Shown here one piece after another: positions 7,627 through 15,659 of a DNA stretch of 39,891 bases (position 1 is the first letter of the stretch; each line of letters begins with the position of its first letter). A program made the translations under genes and the position numbers. Below the pieces are notes generated by a model. It ran no database searches, was not told the DNA's origin, and saw only the letters and a list, made by a program, of their open reading frames with translations. The DNA is from a virus: positions 1-39,891 of IMG/VR virus record IMGVR_UViG_3300048834_000180; one strand, 5' to 3'.

Positions 7627-8573
7627 GGACGATTCCTAGCGCGCTACAGGATCATCTAAACGAAGCCGTCACCACGACCTGTAAGCTGCTCAAGATCACG
7701 CTGGCCGATGGTGATGTGATCGCGCTTGCTGGTCTTGATGCTGATGTTGTGTATGACGACGGTGACGGCGAACTTACCTACAAGGCGAATCAGGGCGCGG
7801 ACGCCTCGGTGCTTGCGTCTGCCGAGGATTTGAACGTCGGCAACGCCGAGGCGCGTTCGCTGCTGGTCACGACTGACGCTCAGATCACCGAGGCCGACAT
7901 TGAGGCTGGCATCTTCCGTGATGCCCAATGGGTGCTGTATCTCGTCAACTACCGCGACCTTTCAATGGGCCATGTCATCCTCGGCGCTGGCGACGTTGGC
8001 GAGGTGAAAAAGCGGTGGGGCATGGTTTGGGTGCCCGAGCTTCTGTCCTACGGCGTGCGCCTGACGCAGCCAATCGGCACGCATTGGAGCCGCACTTGCC
8101 GAGCAATCTTCGGCTCGCCAGCGAATAGCCAGACCGGGTGTGGCGTTGACGCTGAGGCTCTGTGGCGCAATGGCGAGGTGACGACGGAGGGCGCGGAGAC
8201 TGATCGTCAGTTCTTTGCGGACATTGATCCCGAGTCGTCGTCTAGCTCCGAGCCTCGCGCGCTCGTCCCAGGTCGAGTTGAGTGGCTGACCGGAAACAAC
8301 ACCGGCAAGATTGCCATTGTCGAGGCGCTGGACGAGTCTAGCGGCTATGTAACGCTAGGAAACGCCATGCCTTACGAAATCGAGGCTGGCGACACCTTCC
8401 GAATCCGCCCCGACTGCGCCCGCACTAAGGCCGCGTGTCAGTCTTATGGAAACTGGCCTAATTTCAAGGGTGAGGCATATATCCCGACCGGTGACGCGCT
8501 GGCTATCTCGACGCCTGGTGCTCAGGTCACTCTGGAATCCGTGGGGAACGCCGTTGAATCCGTCACCGGCTGA
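7623..8573 (+). CDS. Tail hub protein, DUF2163 (GTA gp13-like)
   Basis: A 316-residue DUF2163/BR0599-family protein: N-terminal IPSALQDHLNEAVTTTCKL, central WSRTCRAIFGS and a C-terminal PDCARTKAACQSYGNWPNFKGEAYIP, the family signature (C-x-R-x5-C-x3-G-N-x-x-N-F-x-G). Four well placed Cys residues (in TCR, GCG, DCA, ACQ) could bind a metal or Fe-S centre, as suggested for the GTA hub; that is inference. It overlaps its neighbours by ATGA on the 5' side and about 20 bases on the 3' side. Confidence 0.85.
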   Translation: MRTIPSALQDHLNEAVTTTCKLLKITLADGDVIALAGLDADVVYDDGDGELTYKANQGADASVLASAEDLNVGNAEARSLLVTTDAQITEADIEAGIFRDAQWVLYLVNYRDLSMGHVILGAGDVGEVKKRWGMVWVPELLSYGVRLTQPIGTHWSRTCRAIFGSPANSQTGCGVDAEALWRNGEVTTEGAETDRQFFADIDPESSSSSEPRALVPGRVEWLTGNNTGKIAIVEALDESSGYVTLGNAMPYEIEAGDTFRIRPDCARTKAACQSYGNWPNFKGEAYIPTGDALAISTPGAQVTLESVGNAVESVTG

Positions 8574-8979
8574 CGCTTTCGTCAACCACGCGCGCTCAAT
8601 GCTGGGCGTGAAGTGGCGGCATCAGGGCCGATCCCCGCGCGCGGTGGACTGTATCGGCCTCTTGGTGCTGTCTGCGCGGGCCGCTGGGCGCGATCTGCGC
8701 GACCGGAAGGGGTACGGGCGCGACGCGACGCGCGACGGGCTTAGGGAGGCACTGGTTGAGCATTTCGGCCAGCCTTCCGGCTATGTGCATGGTGGCGTGG
8801 CTCTGTGTAAGTGGGACGAATGCTCACTTCCTAGCCATGTCGGCATCGTGGCCAAGCGCGATACCGGCTGGTATCTCATCCACGGCTACAGCCTCGCGGG
8901 TAAGGTTGTCGAGCATCGCATCGACGCCAAGTGGGGCGGAACCATCATCGAGGTGTTTGATCCGTGGGCCGACAAGTAA
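8554..8979 (+). CDS. NlpC/P60 peptidase (tail cell-wall hydrolase)
   Basis: About 141 residues from a TTG at 8554 inside the hub gene end; the upstream ATG at 8446 would overlap by 128 bases. Catalytic Cys in RAVDCIGLLVLSAR and His in PSHVGIVAKR, with the expected family spacing, mark an NlpC/P60 cysteine peptidase of the TIGR02219 phage type (GTA gp14-like). It probably cuts the peptide stem of peptidoglycan during DNA entry. Confidence 0.85.
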   Translation: MNPSPADAFVNHARSMLGVKWRHQGRSPRAVDCIGLLVLSARAAGRDLRDRKGYGRDATRDGLREALVEHFGQPSGYVHGGVALCKWDECSLPSHVGIVAKRDTGWYLIHGYSLAGKVVEHRIDAKWGGTIIEVFDPWADK

Positions 8980-10460
8980 TCGGCGGAGTCGTCGGAGCCG
9001 CAATCGGCTTCGTCGTCTCCGGCTTTAACCCGACTGGTGCTTACTATGGCTGGGTGATCGGCGCGGCAGTTGGCGCGTCTACCGAAGTCATCAAACAGCC
9101 TGGCATCGGTGATCTTGCATCCGCCTCGGCTGGCGAGGGTGGATCGCGCGCGCGCGTCTATGGCTCCTTCCGCCCCATCGGCGGCCAGCTTGTTTGGGAC
9201 GGTGGCCCGCGCGAGATTCGCAAGCGTAGCAGCGGCAAGGGTGGCCCGCGCGTTGAGTCCTCCATCATCCTGCGGTCTTACGCTATTGGCGTGTGCGAAG
9301 GGCCGGTGACTGGCATTTCGCGCGTTTGGCGCGATAACGAACTCGTGTGGGACTCGCGCACGGGCGTTAATGTCATTCAGTCGGACTTTGCCACGCGCGT
9401 CACCTTCTATGACGGCTCGTGGGATCAGTTGCCCGATCCGACGATTGAGGCTGCGCTAGGCGTTGACGAAGCTCCGTACATGCGCGGCACGGCATATTTC
9501 GTCATTACTGACGAGGACTTGACCGACCGGCGCGGCGCTGTGCCGTTCTATCAGATGGAGGCCGGGAACGCCGGCACTGTTCCCGCTGGCCCGTTTATTT
9601 TCGGCCCCGTTATTTCTGGTGGCTCGCCTAACTTCTACCTTAAGACCAACGACCCGTCCGATTGGAGCGGCGACCCGATCCCGCTTCCGAGTGGCATTTC
9701 GTCGCTCGTGCGAATCACTCAGGCAAACCGAAAGATTTGGATGGCGTCTCCGGTATCGCTGGCCGTCTCGTCTGACGGTGCAGAGACGTGGACGCTTTGC
9801 AGCGGCGTAACTCCGCGCGAAGCATCAGATGCTTGGTGGAATGGCTCCTACTACTACTACAACGACAAACGCTCTTTGGACGGCATCACTTGGGAGGCTA
9901 TCCCAAACCTTCCGTCTGGCTCGACTATTGTTCTCGCCAGAAAGTCTGATGGGCTTGTTGCCTCGTGGTCTAGTCCGACGTTCGGGCAGGGGTACTATTG
10001 GACGACCATTGACAATGGCGCTAATTGGACTCAGAGCCCAAACTATCTTTCCGCGCCGCCGACGCGAGTGGCTACGGACGGAAGCCGAATCCTTTTCAAT
10101 GTCGAGGGAATTAGGCAGCTTCGTACTGATGATGTTTTTGTCACCGCGAGCATTGCCTCGGGCCTTGACACAACCTATGGAACCTATTACGGATCCAATG
10201 TGTTCATTGCTTATGGCCCAAGTCAAATCTGGAACATGGGCAATGGAGAGTCGCGCGATGTTGCATTGTCTGCGGCGACTGGTGGCTCTAACTATGGCGG
10301 CATGATCGAGGGAAATGGAGAGTGGGCCGTCGCTCTTAGCAATGCTGGCACGACCAAAATTTACTACTCAAGCGACAACGGGTCGAGCTTTACAGAGGTG
10401 GCGTCCTTCCCGTCCGCGTCTGCAACGCCCGATATGGCTGTCGCAAAGGATACTGTCTGA
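8964..10460 (+). CDS. Tail tip protein, N-terminal part, with Asp-box insert
   Basis: A 498-residue protein with a GTG start overlapping the peptidase end. Residues 1-200 look like the N-terminal part of large GTA/J-type tip proteins (GFVVSGFNPTGAYYGWVIG; YGSFRPIGGQLVWDGG; VWRDNELVW; ITDEDLTDRRGAVPFYQ). From about 210 on the sequence changes to repeats ending in Asp-box-like turns: SSDGAETWT, TIDNGANWT, SSDNGSSFT, typical of BNR/sialidase-type beta propellers. It then stops at TGATG where the remainder of the tip protein begins as a separate gene. Propeller may bind host glycan. Confidence 0.75.
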   Translation: MGRQVIGGVVGAAIGFVVSGFNPTGAYYGWVIGAAVGASTEVIKQPGIGDLASASAGEGGSRARVYGSFRPIGGQLVWDGGPREIRKRSSGKGGPRVESSIILRSYAIGVCEGPVTGISRVWRDNELVWDSRTGVNVIQSDFATRVTFYDGSWDQLPDPTIEAALGVDEAPYMRGTAYFVITDEDLTDRRGAVPFYQMEAGNAGTVPAGPFIFGPVISGGSPNFYLKTNDPSDWSGDPIPLPSGISSLVRITQANRKIWMASPVSLAVSSDGAETWTLCSGVTPREASDAWWNGSYYYYNDKRSLDGITWEAIPNLPSGSTIVLARKSDGLVASWSSPTFGQGYYWTTIDNGANWTQSPNYLSAPPTRVATDGSRILFNVEGIRQLRTDDVFVTASIASGLDTTYGTYYGSNVFIAYGPSQIWNMGNGESRDVALSAATGGSNYGGMIEGNGEWAVALSNAGTTKIYYSSDNGSSFTEVASFPSASATPDMAVAKDTV

Positions 10461-12073
10461 TGCCTAGCTTTCAGCTAAAGGACATTGTATCCAGCATTTG
10501 CGCTGGCGCTAACCTGTCGCCGTCAATGTATGACGTTTCCGCGCTTCCTGATGTTGCGGTTGATGGGTTCGCTACCTCCCCCGATTACTCCGCAATCGGC
10601 GCGCTAAAGAATCTTGGCAAAGCGTACTTCTTTGACATTCAAGAGGCTGACGGTGTTCTAAAGTTCATCCCGCGCGGTGGTGCATCGGTTGCCACTATCA
10701 CGGAAGATGAGTTTGTCATCGGTGAGGACGAGCCAGACGAGGACACTACCAAAGACACGATTACCGTCCCGCGCCTAATCCACTTCGTCTACTTCGACAT
10801 TGACGGCGGCCAGCAGGCCGACAAGCAATTCAGCGAGCGCGGCCTTTCTCTGCGCGTTGAACAGCCCGTTGTCATTTCCTCGCCTATCGTGATGACGGCG
10901 GAGAAGGCGGCCGAGGTTGTGGCGATCAATCACAAGGTGATTGAGGAAGAATTGCGCGGCGAACTCAAGTTCGGCGTTTCGGACAAGCTCCTAGAGCTTG
11001 CCGTGGCTGACGTGGTGACGCTCCAGTATCGCGGGCGCGTTGTCCGCTGCCGCATCACGAAGATTGAGCTAGAGGACGGTTGGCAGCGCATTACCGCAAT
11101 GCGTGATCGTGCTAGCGCTTATACGGCCCATGCGACGGCAGTCCCGCCGGCTCCCGTGACCCCGCCGCCCGCGTCTGACGTTGGCGCGACCCGCTATGCC
11201 TTTATCAATGCACCGGCACTTGTGGCCGACGTTGCGGGCTACTACATCGGCCTGAGCGGCGAGTCCGAAGGCTGGCGCGGCGGCGTGGTCGAGCGCGATA
11301 CGTTTGGCGCGTTCTCAACGCTTCTGACCGACGGCACCGGAACGCAGATGGGCGAATTGCTCGACCCGCTGCCTATGGCGTCGGAGCATTACACTGACGC
11401 AACCAACATCATTCGCGTTGAGCTTTACAACCCGGCCGACGAGCTTTCTAGCATCACGCGCGATCAGCTTTTGTCGCGCGGCAATGCGTGCGCCATCGTG
11501 CGTCCTGACGGCACGGCGGAGCTTGTGCAGTTCCAAGATGCCGAGGAAACTACGGAAGGTGTGTGGGAGCTTTCTGGCCTGCTCCGTGGCCGCCTGAATA
11601 GCAAGGCGACCGCGCACGAGGCTGGCGCTCAGTTCGTATTCCTGCTGGGCGTCAACCTTGTTCCGATCAGCGCCGACCTTATCAACACCACGCAGACGCA
11701 CCGCTATTACAGCTTCACGCGGCCGGCCGACTCTGGCGGCACTAGCACGGATTCGCTGTCGCCGCTGCTGATGCAGCGCGAATGGCCGCCCGTGATTGAG
11801 GACGTGACGCTTGATAGCTCGGACAATGTGGCCGTCACTTGGACGCCGCGCTATCGGTTTGGCGGCGACCTAAACCCCGTGGCTAGCGTCAACTTCTCCG
11901 GCTGGTTCGCGGAAGTTAGCAATGGCACGGTCGCGGTGTTTACCGAGACGCTGCCAAGCGTCACGACTGCTACAATAGATACAACGCTAATCGGCCCGCC
12001 TCCCTACACCGTTCGAGTGTATGGCGTCAACCGCCTGACCGGACTTGGTGAGGCTTCGGAGTTTGTCGTATGA
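10460..12073 (+). CDS. Tail tip protein, C-terminal part (Phage-tail_3 family)
   Basis: A 537-residue protein. The N-terminus (LKDIVSSICAGANLSP; SPDYSAIGALKNLGKAYFFDIQE) and LLRGRLNSKATAHEAGAQFVFL match Phage-tail_3/tail tip (gpJ-, megatron-like) proteins, followed by a Pro-rich linker near 225-240 and an Ig/FN3-like end (PPYTVRVYGVNRLTGLGEASE). In most relatives this continues a single chain from the preceding gene; here the ATG overlaps the previous stop (TGATG). It should form the tip that contacts the cell. Confidence 0.8.
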   Translation: MPSFQLKDIVSSICAGANLSPSMYDVSALPDVAVDGFATSPDYSAIGALKNLGKAYFFDIQEADGVLKFIPRGGASVATITEDEFVIGEDEPDEDTTKDTITVPRLIHFVYFDIDGGQQADKQFSERGLSLRVEQPVVISSPIVMTAEKAAEVVAINHKVIEEELRGELKFGVSDKLLELAVADVVTLQYRGRVVRCRITKIELEDGWQRITAMRDRASAYTAHATAVPPAPVTPPPASDVGATRYAFINAPALVADVAGYYIGLSGESEGWRGGVVERDTFGAFSTLLTDGTGTQMGELLDPLPMASEHYTDATNIIRVELYNPADELSSITRDQLLSRGNACAIVRPDGTAELVQFQDAEETTEGVWELSGLLRGRLNSKATAHEAGAQFVFLLGVNLVPISADLINTTQTHRYYSFTRPADSGGTSTDSLSPLLMQREWPPVIEDVTLDSSDNVAVTWTPRYRFGGDLNPVASVNFSGWFAEVSNGTVAVFTETLPSVTTATIDTTLIGPPPYTVRVYGVNRLTGLGEASEFVV

Positions 12074-12858
12074 CCATTGAAACGCTGCCGCTTGAAGTCT
12101 GGCCCCAGGGAATCACTCAGGCCGCCCCTATCGCCAATGACAATGCCCTGCGCGTCGAGGCGATGGAACGTGGCGCGCTTGGCTTTGAGAATGACGAGAC
12201 GACTAGCGAGCCCGCCGACGGCGATTGCTATGTCGTGGATTCGTCTCCCACTGGCGCGTTCGCCGCCTTCTCGCCCGATGACGTGGTGATCTACCGCGAT
12301 GGCACTTGGTACGGCTTCTCGCCGTTCAACGGGCTTATCAAGGCCATTGCCGGCGACCTATACATTTGGGGGCCTGATTCGTCTACGGGCTGGCAGCTTT
12401 ATGCGGGTGGTGGCGGTTCTGGCTCTGGCGATGTTGTCGGCCCAGCTTCTGCTGTGGATGACCGTATCGTCACCTTCGACGGCACTACCGGCAAGCTGAT
12501 TCAGGACGGCGGCGCGACGATTGCCGAGGTTCGCGCGATCCCGCAGAACAGCCAGTCGGCCGCCTATACGCTTGTCCTAGACGACGCTGGCAAGCACATT
12601 CTGCACCCGTCCGCCGACACCACGGCGCGCACCTTCACGATTCCCGCCAATGCATCCGTCGCCTTCCCCATTGGGACGGCAGTGACCTTCATCAACCAGA
12701 ACGCGGCCGGCGTCATCACCATTGCGATCACCACCGACACCATGCGGCTTGCGGGCGCTGGCACGACCGGCTCTCGCACGCTGGCGGCTAACGGCGTGGC
12801 GACGGCGATCAAGATCACCGCGACCGAGTGGATCGTGTCGGGTGTCGGCTTGTCGTGA
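12070..12858 (+). CDS. Tail appendage protein, DUF2793-like
   Basis: A 262-residue protein. Residues 45-115 (GDCYVVDSSPTGAFAAF; IYRDGTWYGFSPFNG; TGWQLYAGG) resemble DUF2793, common after the tip gene in alphaproteobacterial phages. The rest is Thr/Ala/Ile-rich and predicted beta, with a Gly/Ser linker at about 116-125, like a tail fibre end domain. It overlaps the tip gene by ATGA and the inserted HNH gene by GTGA. Confidence 0.7.
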   Translation: MTIETLPLEVWPQGITQAAPIANDNALRVEAMERGALGFENDETTSEPADGDCYVVDSSPTGAFAAFSPDDVVIYRDGTWYGFSPFNGLIKAIAGDLYIWGPDSSTGWQLYAGGGGSGSGDVVGPASAVDDRIVTFDGTTGKLIQDGGATIAEVRAIPQNSQSAAYTLVLDDAGKHILHPSADTTARTFTIPANASVAFPIGTAVTFINQNAAGVITIAITTDTMRLAGAGTTGSRTLAANGVATAIKITATEWIVSGVGLS

Positions 12859-13439
12859 GTGAAATTATGACAAGGAAGCAGGCTATGGCGCTTGGGCTAA
12901 AGCGTTATAGCTCTGCAAACAAATGTTACCTCGACCACGATTGCCAGCGATATACGGCGGACAACTCCTGCGTTGAGTGCAAGCGAATTCAATGCAACGA
13001 AAGGTACAAGAAAAATCCTGCCGCTTATGCAGCATGGAGGGATGAGCATAAGCGCGCAAACCCAGAAATGTACGCTGCGTTTAGGCGTAAGTGGAGATCA
13101 ACGCCTGATAGTCGAGCAAGAGAAATGCTGGGCGCCGCAAAAAGTCGCGCCAAAAAGAAAGGGCTAGATTACTCTCTTGACAAGGCGTGGCTTTTGGCGC
13201 GATTGACGCCGATGAAATGCGAGCTAACCGGCCTTGATCTAAGGATGCTTGATGATGAGCATCATGGAAGGCAGGCCCCACTTGCGCCAAGCATCGACCG
13301 CATTGATTCGGCAAAAGGATACACAAAGGACAACTGCCGCGTTGTTTGCTGGGCCATAAATTGCGGAATGTCTAGCTTCGGCGAGGAAACCTACAAGATG
13401 ATTGCCTTGGCATACCTCAAAAGCACGGGCTTGACCTAA
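12855..13439 (+). CDS. HNH endonuclease, probable homing insertion
   Basis: About 194 residues from a GTG at 12855. N-terminal zinc-type pattern YLDHDCQRYTADNSCVECKR, a Lys/Arg-rich middle, and an HNH-like end CELTGLDL...PSIDRIDSAKGYTKDNCRVVCWAIN. Codon use and base composition are clearly AT-richer than the flanking tail genes. It lies between two tail appendage genes and is joined to both (GTGA and TAATG), so it is a free-standing mobile nuclease fitted into the operon without breaking it. Packaging nuclease is unlikely, because a second HNH gene sits beside the terminase. Confidence 0.85.
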   Translation: MSEIMTRKQAMALGLKRYSSANKCYLDHDCQRYTADNSCVECKRIQCNERYKKNPAAYAAWRDEHKRANPEMYAAFRRKWRSTPDSRAREMLGAAKSRAKKKGLDYSLDKAWLLARLTPMKCELTGLDLRMLDDEHHGRQAPLAPSIDRIDSAKGYTKDNCRVVCWAINCGMSSFGEETYKMIALAYLKSTGLT

Positions 13440-14080
13440 TGGCGATCCAGCAGCTACTCGCAAGCTACGGGGCGGCGGCACCGGCAGTCACTTATGCCAC
13501 ATGGAACCCGTCCGACAAGAGCGCAAACATTACGCTTTCAGGCGGCGACCTTGTGGCTACGCGCGGCGCAGCGGCCAGTGCCTTCTTTGCCGCAAGGGCG
13601 ACGCAGAGCAAGTCCGCTGGCAAGTGGTACTTTGAAATCACCCGAACCGCAGGCAGCGACAAGACCCACCTAATCCCCGGCTTCATGCTGGCCGCGTCCA
13701 GTCTCACCGGCTACCCCGGCCAGACCAGCACCGAGACCTGTGGCGCGCAGCCACTCAACACCTCGGACGTTAACCGCTACCAGGTCGGCTTCCTGTCAAC
13801 TGTCACCGGCCAGTCGGATGTCGGAATCGGCGGCGGCCTCCAGTTTGCGATCGACCTCGGCACTCGGCGGGTGTGGGTCAAGACCTTCGGCGCGTCCGGC
13901 TGGATGCTTGGCGGCGACCCTGCGGCCGGCACCACTCCAACCTTCACGCTTACCGGAACCAGCGCCGTGTTCCCGGCTGTCGGCCTGTTCTCCAATACCA
14001 CCGCCGTGACCGCCAATTTCGGCGCGTCGGCCTTCACCGGCACCGTCCCCTCGGGCTTCAACGCAGGCTGGTACACATGA
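13439..14080 (+). CDS. SPRY-like tail appendage/receptor-binding protein
   Basis: A 213-residue protein. AGKWYFEITRT, GGLQFAIDLGTRRVWVK, GWMLGGDP and FPAVGLFSNTTAVTANFGASAF follow the strand order of B30.2/SPRY domains. Placed after the tip and appendage genes and before lysis, it is a candidate host-binding fibre part. Length fits one SPRY domain with a short N-terminal attachment. Confidence 0.7.
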   Translation: MAIQQLLASYGAAAPAVTYATWNPSDKSANITLSGGDLVATRGAAASAFFAARATQSKSAGKWYFEITRTAGSDKTHLIPGFMLAASSLTGYPGQTSTETCGAQPLNTSDVNRYQVGFLSTVTGQSDVGIGGGLQFAIDLGTRRVWVKTFGASGWMLGGDPAAGTTPTFTLTGTSAVFPAVGLFSNTTAVTANFGASAFTGTVPSGFNAGWYT

Positions 14081-14550
14081 GCAAAACCAAAATCGGCATC
14101 GCCGCCGCCGCAGCGGTCGCGCTGTCTGTCGGCATCATCAAGCCGTGGGAGGGCGTCGAGACGACTACCTATCTCGACATTGCGGGCATCCCGACGGTGT
14201 GCTACGGCCAGACCGGCCAAGCCGCGCGCATCGGGGCGACCTATACTCTAGCTGAGTGCGAGGCCATGCTAGGCGCTGAGGTGGCGCGCATGGCTCGGGA
14301 GCTAGACCGGTGCATCCGCCAGCCGCTTGAGCCGCACGAGGCCGCAGCGGTGCTTTCGTGGGCGTACAATGTAGGGACTGGGGCCGCGTGCCGCTCTACG
14401 CTTGTGCGGAAGATCAACGCGGGCGAACCGGGCTCCGTATGGTGCGCGGAACTCGACCGCTGGAACCGTGCCGGTGGCCGCGAGGTACGCGGTCTAACCA
14501 ATCGCCGCGCCTATGAGCGCGCGGTATGCGAAGGGAGGCGGCAACCGTGA
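14077..14550 (+). CDS. SAR endolysin, GH24 lysozyme
   Basis: A 157-residue T4-type muramidase. The N-terminus KTKIGIAAAAAVALSVGIIK is a weakly hydrophobic Ala/Gly-rich segment, the form of a signal-anchor-release domain. The catalytic set is Glu in WEG, Asp nine residues later in YLD and Thr six after that in PTVCYG (E-x8-D-x5-T, as T4 Glu11/Asp20/Thr26). CYGQTG and SWAYNVGTGAAC are family hallmarks. ATGA overlap with the SPRY gene. Export by Sec and activation on membrane depolarisation are the known behaviour of this class. Confidence 0.9.
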   Translation: MSKTKIGIAAAAAVALSVGIIKPWEGVETTTYLDIAGIPTVCYGQTGQAARIGATYTLAECEAMLGAEVARMARELDRCIRQPLEPHEAAAVLSWAYNVGTGAACRSTLVRKINAGEPGSVWCAELDRWNRAGGREVRGLTNRRAYERAVCEGRRQP

Positions 14551-14966
14551 GCATCATCCCGTGGTCGAAGGTGTCCGGCGTCCTAGCCGTGCTGTGCGTG
14601 ATCCTAGGGGCCATGCTGGCTGTACAGGGCGTGCGCGTCGATGCGGCGGAGGCTAGGCGCGATCTGGCGGAACTCGATGTCAGGCGCGTTGTGGAGGCTA
14701 ACGGCGCGGCGGCTAGCGTCGTGGATCGCTTGCAGGCTGAATTGCTCGCCTGCGCTGGCGAGCGCGAGGCCCTGCTAAACCGATTCCGCTTTGCCGAGGA
14801 GGCCGCGCGCGTGGAGCGTGAGCGCATCCAGCGCGAGCTAGCGGCCCGAACCCGTGAACTGAGGTTGATCTATGAGCGTGACCAAGATGCTGCCGCGTGG
14901 GCTGCTGTGCCTGTCCCTGGCGCTATCGCTGACAGCCTGCAAGCCGGACATAGTGGTGCGCCCTGA
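14547..14966 (+). CDS. Rz-like inner membrane spanin
   Basis: About 139 residues from the GTG at 14547 (GGGAGG eight bases upstream; the ATG at 14526 is less well placed). One membrane segment, VSGVLAVLCVILGAMLAVQGV, then a long Ala/Arg/Glu coiled coil to about residue 115, and a small Pro/Ala tail. This is the Rz topology (N-in, C-out). The overlapping Rz1-like lipoprotein gene begins inside it in another frame. Confidence 0.8.
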   Translation: MSIIPWSKVSGVLAVLCVILGAMLAVQGVRVDAAEARRDLAELDVRRVVEANGAAASVVDRLQAELLACAGEREALLNRFRFAEEAARVERERIQRELAARTRELRLIYERDQDAAAWAAVPVPGAIADSLQAGHSGAP

Positions 14967-15156
14967 GATTGTCGAGGTGCCCGTCGTCCGCTATCGCCCG
15001 CTGCCCGCCACGCTGACCGAGCCGCTGCTGTTGCCGCCTATGCCCGCGCGATGGACGAATGGCGATCTAGTGGACAGAATCGTTTCACTAGAGGCGGTCA
15101 TCCAGCGCGCAAACGCTGATAGGGCGCAGGCCAAGGCGCTCACAGACGAGCCGTAA
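14872..15156 (+). CDS. Rz1-like outer membrane lipoprotein spanin
   Basis: 94 residues. A signal peptide (KMLPRGLLCLSLALS) ends in the lipobox LTAC, so the mature protein starts with lipidated Cys23, followed by a Pro-rich stretch (RPEIVEVPVVRYRPLPATL; LLLPPMPARW) typical of Rz1. It begins inside the Rz gene and runs 190 bases beyond it, an overlapped rather than nested arrangement. It would pair with Rz to fuse inner and outer membranes. Last gene before the terminator at 15188. Confidence 0.85.
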   Translation: MSVTKMLPRGLLCLSLALSLTACKPDIVVRPEIVEVPVVRYRPLPATLTEPLLLPPMPARWTNGDLVDRIVSLEAVIQRANADRAQAKALTDEP

Positions 15157-15184
15157 TCGTTTCAACAGCGCAGCATAGAGCCAA

Positions 15185-15365
15185 AAGAAAGGCCCGCTAG
15201 AGTGATCTAGCGGGCCTTTCAGTTTCTCGATGCTAAAAAGCGTCTTGGCGGCGAATCTTACGCTCTCAAACATCGAAGAACAGTCCTCGGTACTTGCATA
15301 CGGGCCGAGGCTCCGCAGGAGGTTGGACTCAGACTAGAGTCCGGGCCGCAAGCTGGCCCCATGTG
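15185..15365 (-). ncRNA. Candidate structured small RNA
   Basis: Between a consensus minus-strand promoter (15372-15400) and the terminator at 15188-15219 there is no convincing gene. The stretch holds consecutive inverted repeats: 15343-15347/15355-15359 (GGGCC/GGCCC), 15325-15330/15337-15342 (GGACTC/GAGTCC), 15311-15314/15318-15321 (CTCC/GGAG), 15285-15290/15305-15310 (CCTCGG/CCGAGG), and a two-tier stem 15227-15232/15271-15276 (TCGATG/CATCGA) enclosing 15239-15243/15260-15264 (AGCGT/ACGCT) with equal 6-base internal loops. The expected transcript is about 180 nt. No known RNA family is recognised. Confidence 0.6.
15188..15219. terminator. Strong bidirectional intrinsic terminator
   Basis: A perfect 14-bp stem (AAAGGCCCGCTAGA / TCTAGCGGGCCTTT) with a GTGA loop. 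Rightward transcription ends the late/lysis operon; leftward the stem is followed by TTTCTTTT, a good U-tract, ending the candidate small RNA. Confidence 0.93.
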
Positions 15366-15371
15366 CAACGA

Positions 15372-15400
15372 ATCCTATCACCACGCGCGCATCCTGTCAA
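15372..15400 (-). promoter_or_regulatory. Consensus-like minus promoter for the candidate small RNA
   Basis: Minus strand: TTGACA (15400-15395), a 17-base spacer, TAGGAT (15377-15372). The -35 overlaps the stop of the 44-aa gene. It lacks the 13-bp upstream element found at the four other promoters, so it is likely expressed independently. Expected start near 15365. Confidence 0.65.
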
Positions 15401-15531
15401 CCGATGACGCCAAGCGAGCGCAGCACCCACACGATGACCCACACCGCGCCAGCAAGAAGCGCCAGCACAAAAGCAGTCTGAACAACAATCACCAGCGCAA
15501 CAGCGGCCAGCTTGGCCCAAACATTCAGCAT
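15397..15531 (-). CDS. 44-aa single-pass membrane microprotein
   Basis: A perfect ribosome site (GGAGG, 5 bases before the ATG) overlaps the stop of the preceding 39-aa gene. The peptide is almost entirely hydrophobic: VWAKLAAVALVIVVQTAFVL then LLAGAVWVIVWVLRSLGVIG, enough for one long or two short membrane helices. Possible roles: holin or pinholin partner for the SAR endolysin, or superinfection/host-membrane effector; the sequence does not decide. Distance from the lysis genes is small, but it is transcribed in the opposite direction. Confidence 0.7.
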   Translation of the reverse strand: MLNVWAKLAAVALVIVVQTAFVLALLAGAVWVIVWVLRSLGVIG

Positions 15532-15539
15532 AACACCTC

Positions 15540-15659
15540 CTATCGAGTGGCCCGCAGGCCCATCTGTGCGTGGAACGGGATGACCCGCTCCGGGTTGGTC
15601 TTAGGCGGGCTAACGGGCTGAGTGCGCCACGGGTGCGACTTCTTTGGCTTGGGGTTCAC
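15540..15659 (-). CDS. 39-aa basic microprotein
   Basis: GTG at 15659 overlaps the stop of the preceding gene (GTGA). The product is Pro- and Arg/Lys-rich (NPKPKKSHPWRTQPVSPPK) and probably unstructured. Its TAG is shared with the GGAGG of the next gene, so the three genes 15871-15397 are translationally coupled. No homolog recognised. Confidence 0.6.
   Translation of the reverse strand: MNPKPKKSHPWRTQPVSPPKTNPERVIPFHAQMGLRATR

Noticed and set aside
15088-15273. Minus open frame crossing the 15188 terminator
   Set aside because: It runs through a perfect terminator stem into the antisense of Rz1 and has no proper ribosome site.
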